From the NCBI GenBank assembly GCA_031296915.1, contig JAVDPC010000023.1:42405-106404 (forward strand): a stretch of 64,000 nucleotides of DNA, given 5' to 3'. Position 1 is the stretch's first letter, and the number at the start of each line of letters is the position of its first letter. Source of the stretch: Cerasicoccus frondis (lineage in GTDB: Bacteria > Verrucomicrobiota > Verrucomicrobiia > Opitutales > Cerasicoccaceae). The notes under the pieces were generated by a model. It had not been told where the DNA came from. It searched no databases and saw only the letters and a program-made list of their open reading frames with translations. Of the stretch, positions 1 through 8,788 are shown piece after piece. The position numbers and the translations under genes were made by a program.

Positions 1-2
1 AG

Positions 3-1865
3 TTTATCGATTTCACCTTCAGTGTCGCGAAAGCGCCCTTTCAGTTTATCAACTGGCTCTGGAAGCTCTTGCAAATCATGCGGCGTATGTCGTTTCGGGC
101 AGCCTGCAAGGAGGCTTGGGGCGGGTACCGTGAGTTTGTCGAGCGTCTCTTCGACTACAGCATACTATTGCTGTTCCGCTTCCTGGATATGCGCTGGTGG
201 CTACGCACCTTGCTTTTGATCGCCATCATTACGGGCATCACCGGAATCATCCTGGGGCCCTGGGCCTTTCGCTCCGCCAAAGAATGGCGTAGCCAGCACC
301 TTTATGAGCAGGCCCAACAGCTAAAAGATGATGAGCGTATGATCGACGCCTATAACAAAAGCCGCGCCGCCGCCCTTCTCGACTTGGATAACCCTGAAGT
401 TCTCGACTTTACCATCGAACTTGCTGAGGAAATCTATAATCCAGAGGCCCTCTGGTGGGCGGAACGCAAAGCCAAAGTCGAAGGCCAAACCGAAGAGTCA
501 TTACTGAAAGTCATTGAAATTTCGGCACTCGTCGGCTCCCCCCAAGTCGGCCTCAAATACCTGAGCATTCTCCAAGAGAACTTTCCCAACAGCCACAGCA
601 TCACGGACTCTCGACTACGCATACTCATGGCCATGGGGAAGCAATTGGAGGCATTTCAATTGGCCGAGCAAGCCCTCGCAGAAGGAGACGACAGCGAGAC
701 CATGCACCGGATTTTGGTCTTGTACAACATTGGCTCATTAGAGCCGGATCGTCAGGAAAGGCTCATTGAACACCTGCAAGAACACTTATACCGAAATGAC
801 GATGTGGGCTTAACCATCCAGGAGCAGATCCTAGCCGTTGCCGACAACCTTTCCCCAAACATCATCCAGAGCATTGACTTCGCGCAGCTTCTGGAAGTCA
901 TCCAAGAAAACGAAGATGCAGAGCCAGAATACATCGCCCTGGCTATAGGGTGCGCCCTGAAAAACAATGCCATCACCAGAGAGCAGGCCATTCGGGATAT
1001 TCTCGATTTTTATGACATGGAGAAACCGGCTGAGCAGGAAAAAGCACTCGAAGTCGCAATAAATTTTGGGCTCTACGAACTATTGGACGAGCTCTCCGCT
1101 GAGCAAATCGACAACACGGGCCACTATGTCGAACGCCTCGTCCTCGGAAAAGAACCGGACCTTCAGGCTGCCCAGGCAATCCTGGATCAAGCCGAAGAAA
1201 ATGGTCTCACTCTGCTACAAAGGAACTTATGGCAGGCAATGCTGGCTGGAGAACGCGAAGATTTCTACCAATATGCCAACTACCTTCGTCTTGCATTGGA
1301 GCAAACCCTGAACTCAAGAGACGCTATCGAGATTCGCCGCATCGTCATGATGAACGGGACGCATCGTCAGAAAATGGAATACCTCAATTCCATCTTCCGC
1401 TTTTACCCTAATGACCCAAAAGTAATCGCGGATTGCCTCAACTACACCTACTATAATGGTTCGAGTGATGAATTGGAAAACTTTGCCCAGCAGATTTCTT
1501 TGGAAGCGCTGAAGAACTACCCAACACGGCAACTGTTTTTAGCATACGTCAAATCCCTGTACAAAAAGGACTTGCCTGCCTGTCGAAGCTATTTGGAAGC
1601 CCTGGTCATGCGTCATCCGCAAGACAGTATTTACTATATCGTGTTGGCATTTGCCTATCAACAATCCAACCAACCGGAGCTGGCAAGGTCTCTGTTGGAA
1701 TCTTTTCCACTGGGAACAGATTATGAGAAAATCCCTCCCTACATCCGGCTTTGCCTGACAGTGTGCGGTTTTCTGAATGCAGCGCCCAATCCTGATTCAC
1801 TTCCCCAAGAGCGCGAGAAAGAGCTCCTCCGCGAGGCCACTGGTGACTTTGCCGAAGAAACCTAA
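3..1865 (+). CDS. TPR-like membrane protein, 5' end outside window
   Basis: The reading frame is open from the left edge of the window, so the real start probably lies upstream. Internal candidate starts are TTG at 69 and ATG at 78 and 87. A hydrophobic stretch (about 150-260, around LLLIAIITGITGIILGPW) is the one clear membrane segment. It is followed by about 500 mostly helical residues rich in Ala, Leu and Glu with TPR-like spacing (for example VLAFAYQQSNQPELARSLLE near the C-terminus). No enzymatic motif is visible. It resembles the tetratricopeptide scaffold proteins anchored by one membrane helix, but I do not recognise a named family. The DUF456 gene follows after 80 bp on the same strand. 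Confidence 0.7.
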   Translation, partial: FIDFTFSVAKAPFQFINWLWKLLQIMRRMSFRAACKEAWGGYREFVERLFDYSILLLFRFLDMRWWLRTLLLIAIITGITGIILGPWAFRSAKEWRSQHLYEQAQQLKDDERMIDAYNKSRAAALLDLDNPEVLDFTIELAEEIYNPEALWWAERKAKVEGQTEESLLKVIEISALVGSPQVGLKYLSILQENFPNSHSITDSRLRILMAMGKQLEAFQLAEQALAEGDDSETMHRILVLYNIGSLEPDRQERLIEHLQEHLYRNDDVGLTIQEQILAVADNLSPNIIQSIDFAQLLEVIQENEDAEPEYIALAIGCALKNNAITREQAIRDILDFYDMEKPAEQEKALEVAINFGLYELLDELSAEQIDNTGHYVERLVLGKEPDLQAAQAILDQAEENGLTLLQRNLWQAMLAGEREDFYQYANYLRLALEQTLNSRDAIEIRRIVMMNGTHRQKMEYLNSIFRFYPNDPKVIADCLNYTYYNGSSDELENFAQQISLEALKNYPTRQLFLAYVKSLYKKDLPACRSYLEALVMRHPQDSIYYIVLAFAYQQSNQPELARSLLESFPLGTDYEKIPPYIRLCLTVCGFLNAAPNPDSLPQEREKELLREATGDFAEET

Positions 1866-1945
1866 GGCGCCCCAGTCGATCAATTGGGAACAAGGCTTCC
1901 CACTGGAACTCATACACGGTAGGCAAATGGCGAAAAAGCATATAG

Positions 1946-2470
1946 ATGGAAATTGATTACAATTGGCTGGCGCTCAGCGTCACGTTCCTGATTTTTCTGA
2001 TCGGACTGATTGGGTCGCTGCTCCCCGTCATCCCTGGGTGCTTTGTGATCTGGATTGGCGCGCTGATATATTGGCTCTGGGAACCCGAAGGCGGCATCGG
2101 CCTGCCCTATATCCTGACTACGGCTGGGCTCGTAATCCTGGCGCAAGTCCTGGATTTCATTGCGAGTTATTACGGTGCCCGTAAGTTTGGTGCAACCTGG
2201 CGTGGTGGTGTGGGCGCGTTGCTCGGCGCCCTTATCGGACCGTTTGTGCTGTCACTAATTCCTGGCGTAGGCACGATTGTTGGCCTGATTCTCGGGCCCA
2301 TCATCGGCGCATTTCTGGGTGAAGTTTCTGCGGGCCGCACCATGAAAGAAGGCGGCAAAGCCGGCATCGGCACCGTTGTCGGTGGGCTTGTTTCCTTTGC
2401 GATGAAGTTCGCCATCGCTCTGGCCATGATTGGCTGGTTCTGCGTCGAAGTCTTTTTTACCCGTGCTTAG
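1946..2470 (+). CDS. DUF456 family membrane protein
   Basis: A 174-residue integral membrane protein with the DUF456 pattern. An N-terminal helix runs into LIGLIGSLLPVIPGCFVIW, then comes a small-residue-rich core with GAL/GPI repeats (LGALIGPFVLSLIPGVGTIV, LILGPIIGAFLGE), a polar segment (SAGRTMKEGGKAGIG) and a final helix. The glycine-zipper-like central repeats are characteristic of the family; its function is unknown. The start is the ATG at 1946, with no good Shine-Dalgarno sequence. The TAG stop lies inside the terminal inverted repeat of the palindromic element that follows, so that element inserted at or right next to the end of this gene. Confidence 0.85.
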   Translation: MEIDYNWLALSVTFLIFLIGLIGSLLPVIPGCFVIWIGALIYWLWEPEGGIGLPYILTTAGLVILAQVLDFIASYYGARKFGATWRGGVGALLGALIGPFVLSLIPGVGTIVGLILGPIIGAFLGEVSAGRTMKEGGKAGIGTVVGGLVSFAMKFAIALAMIGWFCVEVFFTRA

Positions 2471-2739
2471 AGCACTTTTCATCTAGATTGGCCGATCAGG
2501 CCGCAGTGATTTTTCGTGTTCAGCAAGGCGGCTTGAGCGGCGCAGGCTGGAAGCCTGTGAGCGAAAAGCCAACAACGCTGGCGCGGAAAAGCACTCGGTT
2601 TAGGGCTTGGGGCCAGATTGGAAGTTCGCGGCGTTGGCATTTCAATCACGGGCTTCCAGCCCGCTCAATCAAAGCCGCCTTGCGCTGCATCCAATCTCTA
2701 CCCCACCTGAATCGGCCTATCTAGATGAAAAGTGCTCTA
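2468..2739. mobile_element. 272-bp long-palindrome element (MITE/REP-like)
   Basis: The outer 20 bases (2468-2487) are perfectly inverted at 2720-2739 and begin with TAGAGCACTTTTCATC. Similarity continues inward with small gaps to near the centre: AAGGCGGCTT, GCTGGAAGCC and GCCAAC occur in both arms in inverted order. No protein is encoded. Each end carries TA, consistent with a duplicated TA target as used by IS630/mariner-type transposases, but an imperfect chance match cannot be excluded. A GGGCTTCCAGCC fragment also occurs at 35075-35086. As RNA the whole element would fold into one long hairpin, so it could act as a bidirectional terminator between the DUF456 gene and the convergent gene at 2789. 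Confidence 0.7.
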
Positions 2740-2788
2740 GGGATAATCTGTGCTCTGGGAGTGTTCGAAAAGGTGGAGCCCGGTGTCC

Positions 2789-3286
2789 CTAGCGGACTTC
2801 AGGGTCGACCTCGAATTTGCCCGCCACGTAGCACTGCACGGCGTAAATGAAGATCCAAAGTAAGCCGTAAGCCAAGCCAAGCACCACCCCCAAATCGACG
2901 ATGCCACGCCAAGGTTGTTCGAGCTGACGCACGAGAACAATCAGCATGACGATGCCAATCGTCAGACACCAAGTCACGATCTTCCGCTTTTTCGTCGCGT
3001 GGAAAAACGCCATACAAAACAGCGGCGCGAACAGCACATGAACAGGCTTCGGATGCGCCGAAAGATACTTGGAGCGCGCAACCACACGAGGGGAAAATTG
3101 CTTCTGGAATCCGCGGTAACCTTCAGCCACCAGCATGAACAACGACCAACCAATCGTAATAATCCACTGCAATGTCGACAACTCCGATTGCAGCGCCTCA
3201 AGCGCATAGGGCGTCAAGCGGTAGACCGCACTGCCAATGAGTAAAAAGATGCCTCCCAGGCCCCAAATAACTGCGAGATAACGCAT
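2789..3286 (-). CDS. Hypothetical membrane protein (four or five helices)
   Basis: A 165-residue protein with four or five predicted membrane segments (LAVIWGLGGIFLLIGSAVY; WIITIGWSLFMLVAEGY; VHVLFAPLFCMAFFHA; TWCLTIGIVMLIVLV; LGVVLGLAYGLLWIFIYAV). The frame extends upstream into coaD, but the ATG at 3286 (MRYLAVIWG) starts the first helix and leaves a 7-bp gap after the coaD stop, so I chose it. The central KQFSPRVVARSKYLSAHP loop is basic. I recognise no family beyond small conserved membrane proteins. Its position right after coaD on the same strand suggests cotranscription. Confidence 0.65.
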   Translation of the reverse strand: MRYLAVIWGLGGIFLLIGSAVYRLTPYALEALQSELSTLQWIITIGWSLFMLVAEGYRGFQKQFSPRVVARSKYLSAHPKPVHVLFAPLFCMAFFHATKKRKIVTWCLTIGIVMLIVLVRQLEQPWRGIVDLGVVLGLAYGLLWIFIYAVQCYVAGKFEVDPEVR

Positions 3287-3293
3287 CGGGCAA

Positions 3294-3782
3294 CTAACTT
3301 TGAGATGGGTATTTTCCCCGTAAGGCTTCCAACACCCGGGCTGGCACAAAATGCGCGATACGGTCCACATCAAAGTTCGCCACCGCTTTTACGATGTTCG
3401 AACTCGTGTAGAAATACTCCTGGTTGGGCATGAGGAAAATAGTCTCGATGTCGTCCGCCAAATGTCGATTCATCTGCGCCATCTGGAACTCGTATTCAAA
3501 GTCAGAAATCGCGCGCAGACCACGCACCAGCGCGACTGCGCCAAGGCTGCGGGCAAAGTCCACCGTGAGGCCTTCTAGCAACATCACACTTACGCCCTCG
3601 ATGTCGCATACCATTTCCTTAACCAATTCGACTCGCTCAGATTGCGTGAAAATCGGATTTTTAGGATCATTTGGCGCGACCGCCACCACCACTTCATCGA
3701 AAAGGTGTTTGGCCCGCTCAAGCACATCCAAGTGCCCGTTGGTAATTGGATCAAAGGTGCCTGGGTAGATAGCTCGGCGCAT
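3294..3782 (-). CDS. coaD: Phosphopantetheine adenylyltransferase
   Basis: Cytosolic enzyme of coenzyme A synthesis that transfers AMP from ATP to 4'-phosphopantetheine to make dephospho-CoA. The 162-residue length is normal for CoaD. The nucleotidyltransferase signature YPGTFDPITNGHLD contains the TxGH-like loop near the N-terminus. ALVRGLRAISDFEYEFQMA is the substrate-binding region, and the second nucleotide-binding motif reads TSSNIVKAVA (usually ISSSxV). The start is the ATG at 3782. The gene is divergent from the NIF3-like gene, with 161 bp between start codons. Confidence 0.95.
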   Translation of the reverse strand: MRRAIYPGTFDPITNGHLDVLERAKHLFDEVVVAVAPNDPKNPIFTQSERVELVKEMVCDIEGVSVMLLEGLTVDFARSLGAVALVRGLRAISDFEYEFQMAQMNRHLADDIETIFLMPNQEYFYTSSNIVKAVANFDVDRIAHFVPARVLEALRGKYPSQS

Positions 3783-3943
3783 GGCAAGAGCATGCCCGCC
3801 CCACCCTACAAATCAAGGGAAATTGCAACACCCCGTCACATCACAATTTTGCACGCTTCGCCAAAGCAGTGAGGCAATTGAAGCTCAGCGTTGAGGCTCA
3901 TTTTATACTTTATCCGGCTGGCTATCGGCTATTTGCTCCCAGC

Positions 3944-4699
3944 ATGCCACGCCTAAAAGAAATCGTCGAATATTGCGATCAACGCACGCACCGTGAAGAA
4001 ATTAAAGACTTCCCTGGCTCATTAAACGGCCTCCAATTTGAAAACCATGGCGATGTGACCAAGATCGGCGCCGCAGTCGACGCCGGCCTCATCCCCTTCG
4101 AAAAAGCCGCCGATCTCGGCATCGATTTCCTCATCGTGCATCATGGCATGTTCTGGAACAAGCCCGCGCCAATTGTCGGCCAACTCCGCAAAAAACTATT
4201 GGTGCTACTCGCAAACAACATCGCGGTTTACAGCTCTCACCTCCCCCTCGATTGCCACCCCCAGATCGGCAACAATGCCATCCTTGCACGCAAGCTAGGC
4301 CTTAAGGTCGACGGGGGCTTCGTTCGCTACGAAGGCCACGACATCGCCGTAACAGCGCCAGCCCATGGCGACCGAGCCCAGCTCAAAGCCAAGCTCCAAC
4401 AACTCTTCCCCGACACTCTCAACTGCATTGAGGCCGGCCCATCTCACATCCGCCGCGTTGGCATCCTAACCGGCAGTGGCCGCTCCGCGATTCCCGAACT
4501 CAAAGAGCGCGGCATCGACACCTTTATCACGGGTGAACTCAAGCAAGAGCACTTCAACATTGCACAGGAAGAAGAGATCAACATCTACCTCGGCGGCCAC
4601 TACCGCACGGAGACGTTTGGCGTCTGCGCGTTGGCCGAAGACGTCGCCGAAAAATTCAGCCTCGACTGGGAATTCATCGAAACCGGCTGCCCGCTTTAG
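3944..4699 (+). CDS. NIF3-like dinuclear metal-centre protein (DUF34)
   Basis: A 251-residue member of the NIF3/YbgI/DUF34 family, hexameric proteins with a two-metal site; GTP cyclohydrolase 1 type 2-like activity has been proposed but the role is not settled. Metal ligands are visible: LIVHHGMFW (paired His), VYSSHLPLDCHPQIGNNA (His/Asp) and C-terminal GGHYRTETFGV (His, Glu). It lacks the long inserted domain of the larger family members. The frame opens at 3869, but homologous sequence begins at MPRLKEIVEYCDQ, so the ATG at 3944 is the better start. aroQ follows after 74 bp. Confidence 0.9.
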   Translation: MPRLKEIVEYCDQRTHREEIKDFPGSLNGLQFENHGDVTKIGAAVDAGLIPFEKAADLGIDFLIVHHGMFWNKPAPIVGQLRKKLLVLLANNIAVYSSHLPLDCHPQIGNNAILARKLGLKVDGGFVRYEGHDIAVTAPAHGDRAQLKAKLQQLFPDTLNCIEAGPSHIRRVGILTGSGRSAIPELKERGIDTFITGELKQEHFNIAQEEEINIYLGGHYRTETFGVCALAEDVAEKFSLDWEFIETGCPL

Positions 4700-4736
4700 T
4701 TCTTCGCAAGCGTATTCGACGTCCCCATAAATATCC

Positions 4737-4764
4737 TTTTTCCTTTAATCTTTTTCCTTTAATC
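4737..4764 (+). repeat. Two perfect 14-bp tandem copies upstream of aroQ
   Basis: TTTTTCCTTTAATC is repeated twice head to tail, ending 9 bases before the aroQ start. The region is pyrimidine-rich and has no Shine-Dalgarno sequence. The duplication may alter spacing or be neutral slippage. Confidence 0.8.
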
Positions 4765-4773
4765 TCCCAATCC

Positions 4774-5223
4774 ATGAAATTCGGCATCCTCAACGGCCCA
4801 AACCTCAATCGACTCGGCAAACGTGAGCCCGCCATCTATGGCTCGCAGACTTTGGCGGATCTGGAAGACATGATCGAAGCCAAGGCCAAGGAGCTCGGTG
4901 TCGAAATTGATTGCTTTCAGTCCAATCACGAAGGCGACATAGTCGAGAAGATCCACCACTGGGCCGAGGATAAATTCGACGGCTTCGTCCTCAACGGCGC
5001 AGCCTATACGCACACGTCAGTCGCCTTGCGTGACGCCATAGCCAGCAGCGACATGGCTTTCGTCGAAGTCCATATCTCCAACATCTACGCCCGCGAGGAA
5101 TTCCGCAAACATTCTTACACCGCTCCGCTCGCCAAAGGAGTCATCACCGGCCTAGGCCTGAGCGGCTACCTATTTGCACTGGAATGGCTCGCAGGCCACC
5201 CCAGCGCCCCGGACTTGGTCTAA
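4774..5223 (+). CDS. aroQ: 3-dehydroquinate dehydratase, type II
   Basis: Shikimate-pathway enzyme that dehydrates 3-dehydroquinate to 3-dehydroshikimate as a cytosolic dodecamer. At 149 residues it has the usual length. The signature NGPNLNRLGKREPAIYG carries the catalytic Arg and Tyr of the lid loop. FQSNHEGDIVEKIH, LNGAAYTHTSVALRDAI and VEVHISNIYAREEFRKHS follow, with the catalytic His and the substrate-binding Ser/Asn. The TAA stop (5221-5223) overlaps the convergent stop of the flavoprotein gene by 4 bp, so the two transcripts must converge head-on. aroA lies 15 kb away rather than in the same operon. Confidence 0.96.
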   Translation: MKFGILNGPNLNRLGKREPAIYGSQTLADLEDMIEAKAKELGVEIDCFQSNHEGDIVEKIHHWAEDKFDGFVLNGAAYTHTSVALRDAIASSDMAFVEVHISNIYAREEFRKHSYTAPLAKGVITGLGLSGYLFALEWLAGHPSAPDLV

Positions 5224-7001
5224 TAGACGTCGCGCACGTAGCGCTTTTCTTTGCGCATTTTGTCGACGTATTCGGCAGCCTCTTCGTAGCTCTTGCCGCT
5301 GGCTTTGGCGATTGCCTCATGCAGCGCCGCGTCGACATCCTTCGCCATACGGGAAGCATCGCCGCACACGTAGAAATGCGCGCCTTCTTCCAGCCAGGCA
5401 AAGAGCTCCTCGGCCTGCTCCAGCATGCGATGCTGCACATAGACTTTCTCCGCCGTGTCACGGGAGAACGCCAGATCCAGCCGCGTCAGGCACTTCGTAG
5501 CTTGCATGAGCTTCAGTTGAGGCTCGTAAATGAAGTCAAACTCACTCTTCTGGTCGCCGAAAAATAACCAGTTTTTACCCGGAGCCTTAGTAGACATACG
5601 CTCTTCGAGGAACGCGCGAAACGGCGCAATGCCAGTCCCCGGCCCAACCATGATCATCGGCGTCTCCGCATTTGCTGGCGGCTTAAAATGCTTGTTGGGT
5701 TGCACGAACACGCGGACTTCACCGCCCTGCTCCATGTCGGCTAGAAACGTCGAGGCTACGCCCTTTCGTTTGCGGCCATGAGTTTCGTAGCGCACGGCGC
5801 CCACGGTTAGATGCACCTGCCCCGGATGCGCTTTCGGACTCGACGAAATCGAGTAAAGACGCGCTGCCTGCTTCTTAAACATTTCCACAAAGTCCAGCGC
5901 GGTGTCCCACTTGCCCGGGAAGTCGAGCAGGGCGTCAATGATCTGACGACCAGCAATGTACTCGTCGATATCTCCATTGCCGTCGGCGAGCAGCTCGTTG
6001 AGCTTTTCATTCTGAGCATACGGCGCCAAATTTGCCAGAAAGAGCTTCGATAAGTTGGTGATGTCGTAGAGCTCGGCCAAGGCTTCACGCAGCGTCACTT
6101 CGCCGCCCAAAGGATTCGGGGCTGGCTCGCTCCCGGAGAAACCAGAAGCTGCCAGGACTTCTTCCACCAGGGCCTTGCAGTTGATCGGCGCGACTCCGAG
6201 GGCGTCTCCCGCCTCGTATTCAAGGCCGGAGTCATTGAGGCAAATCTCCACATGGCGGATTTCCTTTCCAGATCCTTCCTTGTTCAGCACATAGTTATTC
6301 AACAGCTTGCCGGGGAAAGGATTCTTACGGCTGTACCCTTCCGGCTTTTCATCGGCGGGCGCCGGCAAGCTTTGCGGCGCAGAGTTTGGGGCGATCGCTT
6401 CACCTTCACCAGCCGCCGTCAGCGAAGCATCTAGCCAGGCAGCAAAGTCGTCGTCGAATTCCACGTCGCAATACACGCTGTCGTTCATCCGCTCGGCGCC
6501 AAGCTCGGCCAGCCGCGTGTCGAACTGCTTGGCGCACTGATTGAAATCAGGATAATTGGAATCACCCAGACCCAACACAGAGTAGCGGACGCCATTCAGT
6601 TGCGGCGCATCATCGGCGTGAATGAAGTCAAACAGGTCCTGCGCGTTATCAGGCGGATCGCCCTCTCCGTAAGTCGAGGTGATGATGAGCAAGCTTTGTT
6701 CGCTCGGAAGACGCTCCTTCGGATAGGCCTCCATGTCGAACACCTCAGCCTTAAAACCACCGGCGTTGGCTTTCTTGGCGACTTGCTTAGCAAGCGTCTC
6801 AGAGTTGCCGGTTTGCGAACCAAAAAGAATGGTTAGCGGGCGCACAGGCATTGAGGACGTTTCAGCGCCCCCCATCGCGGTTGCTCCGGCCCCCGAGAAG
6901 ATGCCGGCCAATAAGCCATTCAGGTAAGCGCGCTGCTCGGGAGAGAACGGTGCGTTATCGGGAACGAAAGGAACCAAAGTTTGTGGGCTAGTTAAGGACA
7001 T
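5220..7001 (-). CDS. cysJ: CysJ-type diflavin reductase, likely NirA electron donor
   Basis: A 593-residue NADPH-dependent diflavin protein. Residues about 50-195 form a flavodoxin domain ([18 protein letters not shown] for FMN phosphate; [23 protein letters not shown]). The FAD domain includes [16 protein letters not shown] and [10 protein letters not shown]. The NADPH domain includes [15 protein letters not shown] and [14 protein letters not shown], and the chain ends in the CysJ-typical YVRDVY. No sulfite reductase hemoprotein lies here: the partner is the nitrite reductase immediately upstream, overlapping by 14 bp. I infer that it passes NADPH electrons to nitrite reductase. An N-terminal [16 protein letters not shown] segment resembles the N-terminus of that partner. 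A sulfite reductase role remains possible. Confidence 0.88.
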   Translation of the reverse strand: MSLTSPQTLVPFVPDNAPFSPEQRAYLNGLLAGIFSGAGATAMGGAETSSMPVRPLTILFGSQTGNSETLAKQVAKKANAGGFKAEVFDMEAYPKERLPSEQSLLIITSTYGEGDPPDNAQDLFDFIHADDAPQLNGVRYSVLGLGDSNYPDFNQCAKQFDTRLAELGAERMNDSVYCDVEFDDDFAAWLDASLTAAGEGEAIAPNSAPQSLPAPADEKPEGYSRKNPFPGKLLNNYVLNKEGSGKEIRHVEICLNDSGLEYEAGDALGVAPINCKALVEEVLAASGFSGSEPAPNPLGGEVTLREALAELYDITNLSKLFLANLAPYAQNEKLNELLADGNGDIDEYIAGRQIIDALLDFPGKWDTALDFVEMFKKQAARLYSISSSPKAHPGQVHLTVGAVRYETHGRKRKGVASTFLADMEQGGEVRVFVQPNKHFKPPANAETPMIMVGPGTGIAPFRAFLEERMSTKAPGKNWLFFGDQKSEFDFIYEPQLKLMQATKCLTRLDLAFSRDTAEKVYVQHRMLEQAEELFAWLEEGAHFYVCGDASRMAKDVDAALHEAIAKASGKSYEEAAEYVDKMRKEKRYVRDVY

Positions 7002-8751
7002 GGCTGGAGAATATTTCTTTGAGTTGTTCAGTTGAGTGGCGGCGGGTGAATTGGATGAAGCTTTCGCCGGTGTCGCGCTTTTCCAGATAAGTTTTTAAAA
7101 CGCCCTCCAATAGCGGAGGTATTTCGTCAAACGGCACGCTTGGGAAGACTTCCTGCGCAATGCCCTGCTCGTCGTCGACTCCGCCGCCGAGCACGATGTG
7201 ATAACCTTCGACGGACTCGCCATCGACTTTGACCTTCACGCCTTGCAGGCCGATGTCGCCCACGTAGTGCTGCGCACAGCTGTTCGGGCAACCGGTCAGG
7301 TGGATGTTGATCGGCTGGTCAAGCTTCACGCTCGACTTCAGGTGCTCGCCCAATTTGAGCGAATGCGCCTTCGTGCCTGAGGCTGCAAACTTGCAACCAG
7401 CGTTGCCAGTGCAGGCCACGAGACCGTTCATGATGTGGTCGTGCTCGCAGCCCATGCCCAGCTCCTTGAGCTCAGCCTTGAAGGCGTCAAGGTCTTCTGT
7501 AGCGATATGCGGGATGATAAAGTTCTGCCAAGCTGTCAGCCGAATCTCCCCCTTGCCGTATTTGCTGGCGAGGCGAGCGGCGCCCTTCATCTGCTCCGGC
7601 GTCATATGCCCCACCGGGCAAGTCACGCCCACATAGTTGAGTCCAGCTTGCTTCTGAGGATAAACACCAATGTAGCCATGCCTCGTAATCGGCTGACGCG
7701 GTTCGCAACTTTGCAACGCAAAGTAACGTAGATCAAAGGCGAGCTTTTTGCCGACTTCTTCCAGGTACTTTTCGACGCCCCACTTATCCACAAGGTATTT
7801 GAGGCGAGCCTTCTTACGGTTGGTGCGATCACCGTTTTCTTGAAAAACGCGGAGCATAGCTGCGGCAACCGTCACGCATTCGTCCGGCTTGAGCAGAAGC
7901 CCGCAGTCGGTCGCAAATTGCTTATGCCCAGTAATCCCGCAGAGTTGCACGCGGAAGTAAACGCCGGGCTCGATGTCATGCCCCTCGCCCACGCGCACCG
8001 CATAGAACGCGATGTCGTTCGTGTCCGCGCAAACGCTGACCGCGCCGCCGTTGTCGAAGGCGATGTTGAACTTACGCGGCAGGTCGTAAAGGTCACGGTT
8101 GTTAAGGATGTAGTGGTGCATGGCCTTGGCCAACGGCAGCACGTCGATCACTTCCAACGGATCAAAGCCACTCGTCGGCGAGGCCGTGATGTTGCGCACG
8201 TTGTCTGCGCCGGAGCCTTGTGCCGTAAGGCCCAGTTCGCGCATTTTTACGATCACGTCGACGCTGTCCTTGGCCTTAATTTCGCGGATTTGGAAATTGC
8301 CACGCGTCGTCACGTGCGCGTAGTTGCCGCCCCAGTCTTCAGCGATCTCCGCAAGCCCCACCATCTGATGCGCCTGCAGCACGCAACCCGGAATACGGCA
8401 ACGCAGCATGAAAGCGTCTTGCGCTGGCGCCACGTAAAATAAGCCGTGAAACTTATAACGGAAAACATCGCCGCCTTCGGGAAATTTATCTTTCGCAGCG
8501 TTGTCGAGCATCGTATCCCAGATATCGAGACCGTGCTGATCATATTTGATTTTTTCTTCCTTGGAGAGTTCGTCAATGGGTGTGCCATAGACGGTTTCGT
8601 CGGCTAAATTGCCGCCGTTGGCCGCACCGGGGTCGTTGGTAAATTGCCCGTTTGCGGTCTGGCCAACAAAGAACCCTCGCTGGGAGACGCCCGCGAAGAA
8701 GCCTTGCAAATACTGCTTCTGAATCGGGCTGAATTCCTGGTTCGTGTTCAT
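6988..8751 (-). CDS. nirA: Siroheme [4Fe-4S] nitrite reductase, NirA family
   Basis: Reduces nitrite to ammonium by six electrons in the cytoplasm. The 587 residues contain both nitrite/sulfite reductase half-domains. The N-terminal half has [13 protein letters not shown] and [11 protein letters not shown]. The C-terminal half has the cluster cysteines in the order C447-x5-C453 ([11 protein letters not shown]) and C488-x3-C492 (TGCPNSCAQ), which bridge the [4Fe-4S] cluster and siroheme. The family includes sulfite reductases, but the neighbours (nasA and the nitrate transporter) point to nitrite. The N-terminus [16 protein letters not shown] matches the start of the downstream flavoprotein. 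It is separated from nasA by 37 bp and is in the same operon. Confidence 0.92.
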   Translation of the reverse strand: MNTNQEFSPIQKQYLQGFFAGVSQRGFFVGQTANGQFTNDPGAANGGNLADETVYGTPIDELSKEEKIKYDQHGLDIWDTMLDNAAKDKFPEGGDVFRYKFHGLFYVAPAQDAFMLRCRIPGCVLQAHQMVGLAEIAEDWGGNYAHVTTRGNFQIREIKAKDSVDVIVKMRELGLTAQGSGADNVRNITASPTSGFDPLEVIDVLPLAKAMHHYILNNRDLYDLPRKFNIAFDNGGAVSVCADTNDIAFYAVRVGEGHDIEPGVYFRVQLCGITGHKQFATDCGLLLKPDECVTVAAAMLRVFQENGDRTNRKKARLKYLVDKWGVEKYLEEVGKKLAFDLRYFALQSCEPRQPITRHGYIGVYPQKQAGLNYVGVTCPVGHMTPEQMKGAARLASKYGKGEIRLTAWQNFIIPHIATEDLDAFKAELKELGMGCEHDHIMNGLVACTGNAGCKFAASGTKAHSLKLGEHLKSSVKLDQPINIHLTGCPNSCAQHYVGDIGLQGVKVKVDGESVEGYHIVLGGGVDDEQGIAQEVFPSVPFDEIPPLLEGVLKTYLEKRDTGESFIQFTRRHSTEQLKEIFSSHVLN

Positions 8752-8788
8752 GGTAATGTCGATGTCAGTCGTGTTAAAATGTCAAATG

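Noticed and set aside
5220-8751. Assimilatory sulfite reductase CysJI
   Set aside because: The family cannot be fully separated by motif, but the operon with nasA and the nitrate transporter makes nitrite reductase more likely.
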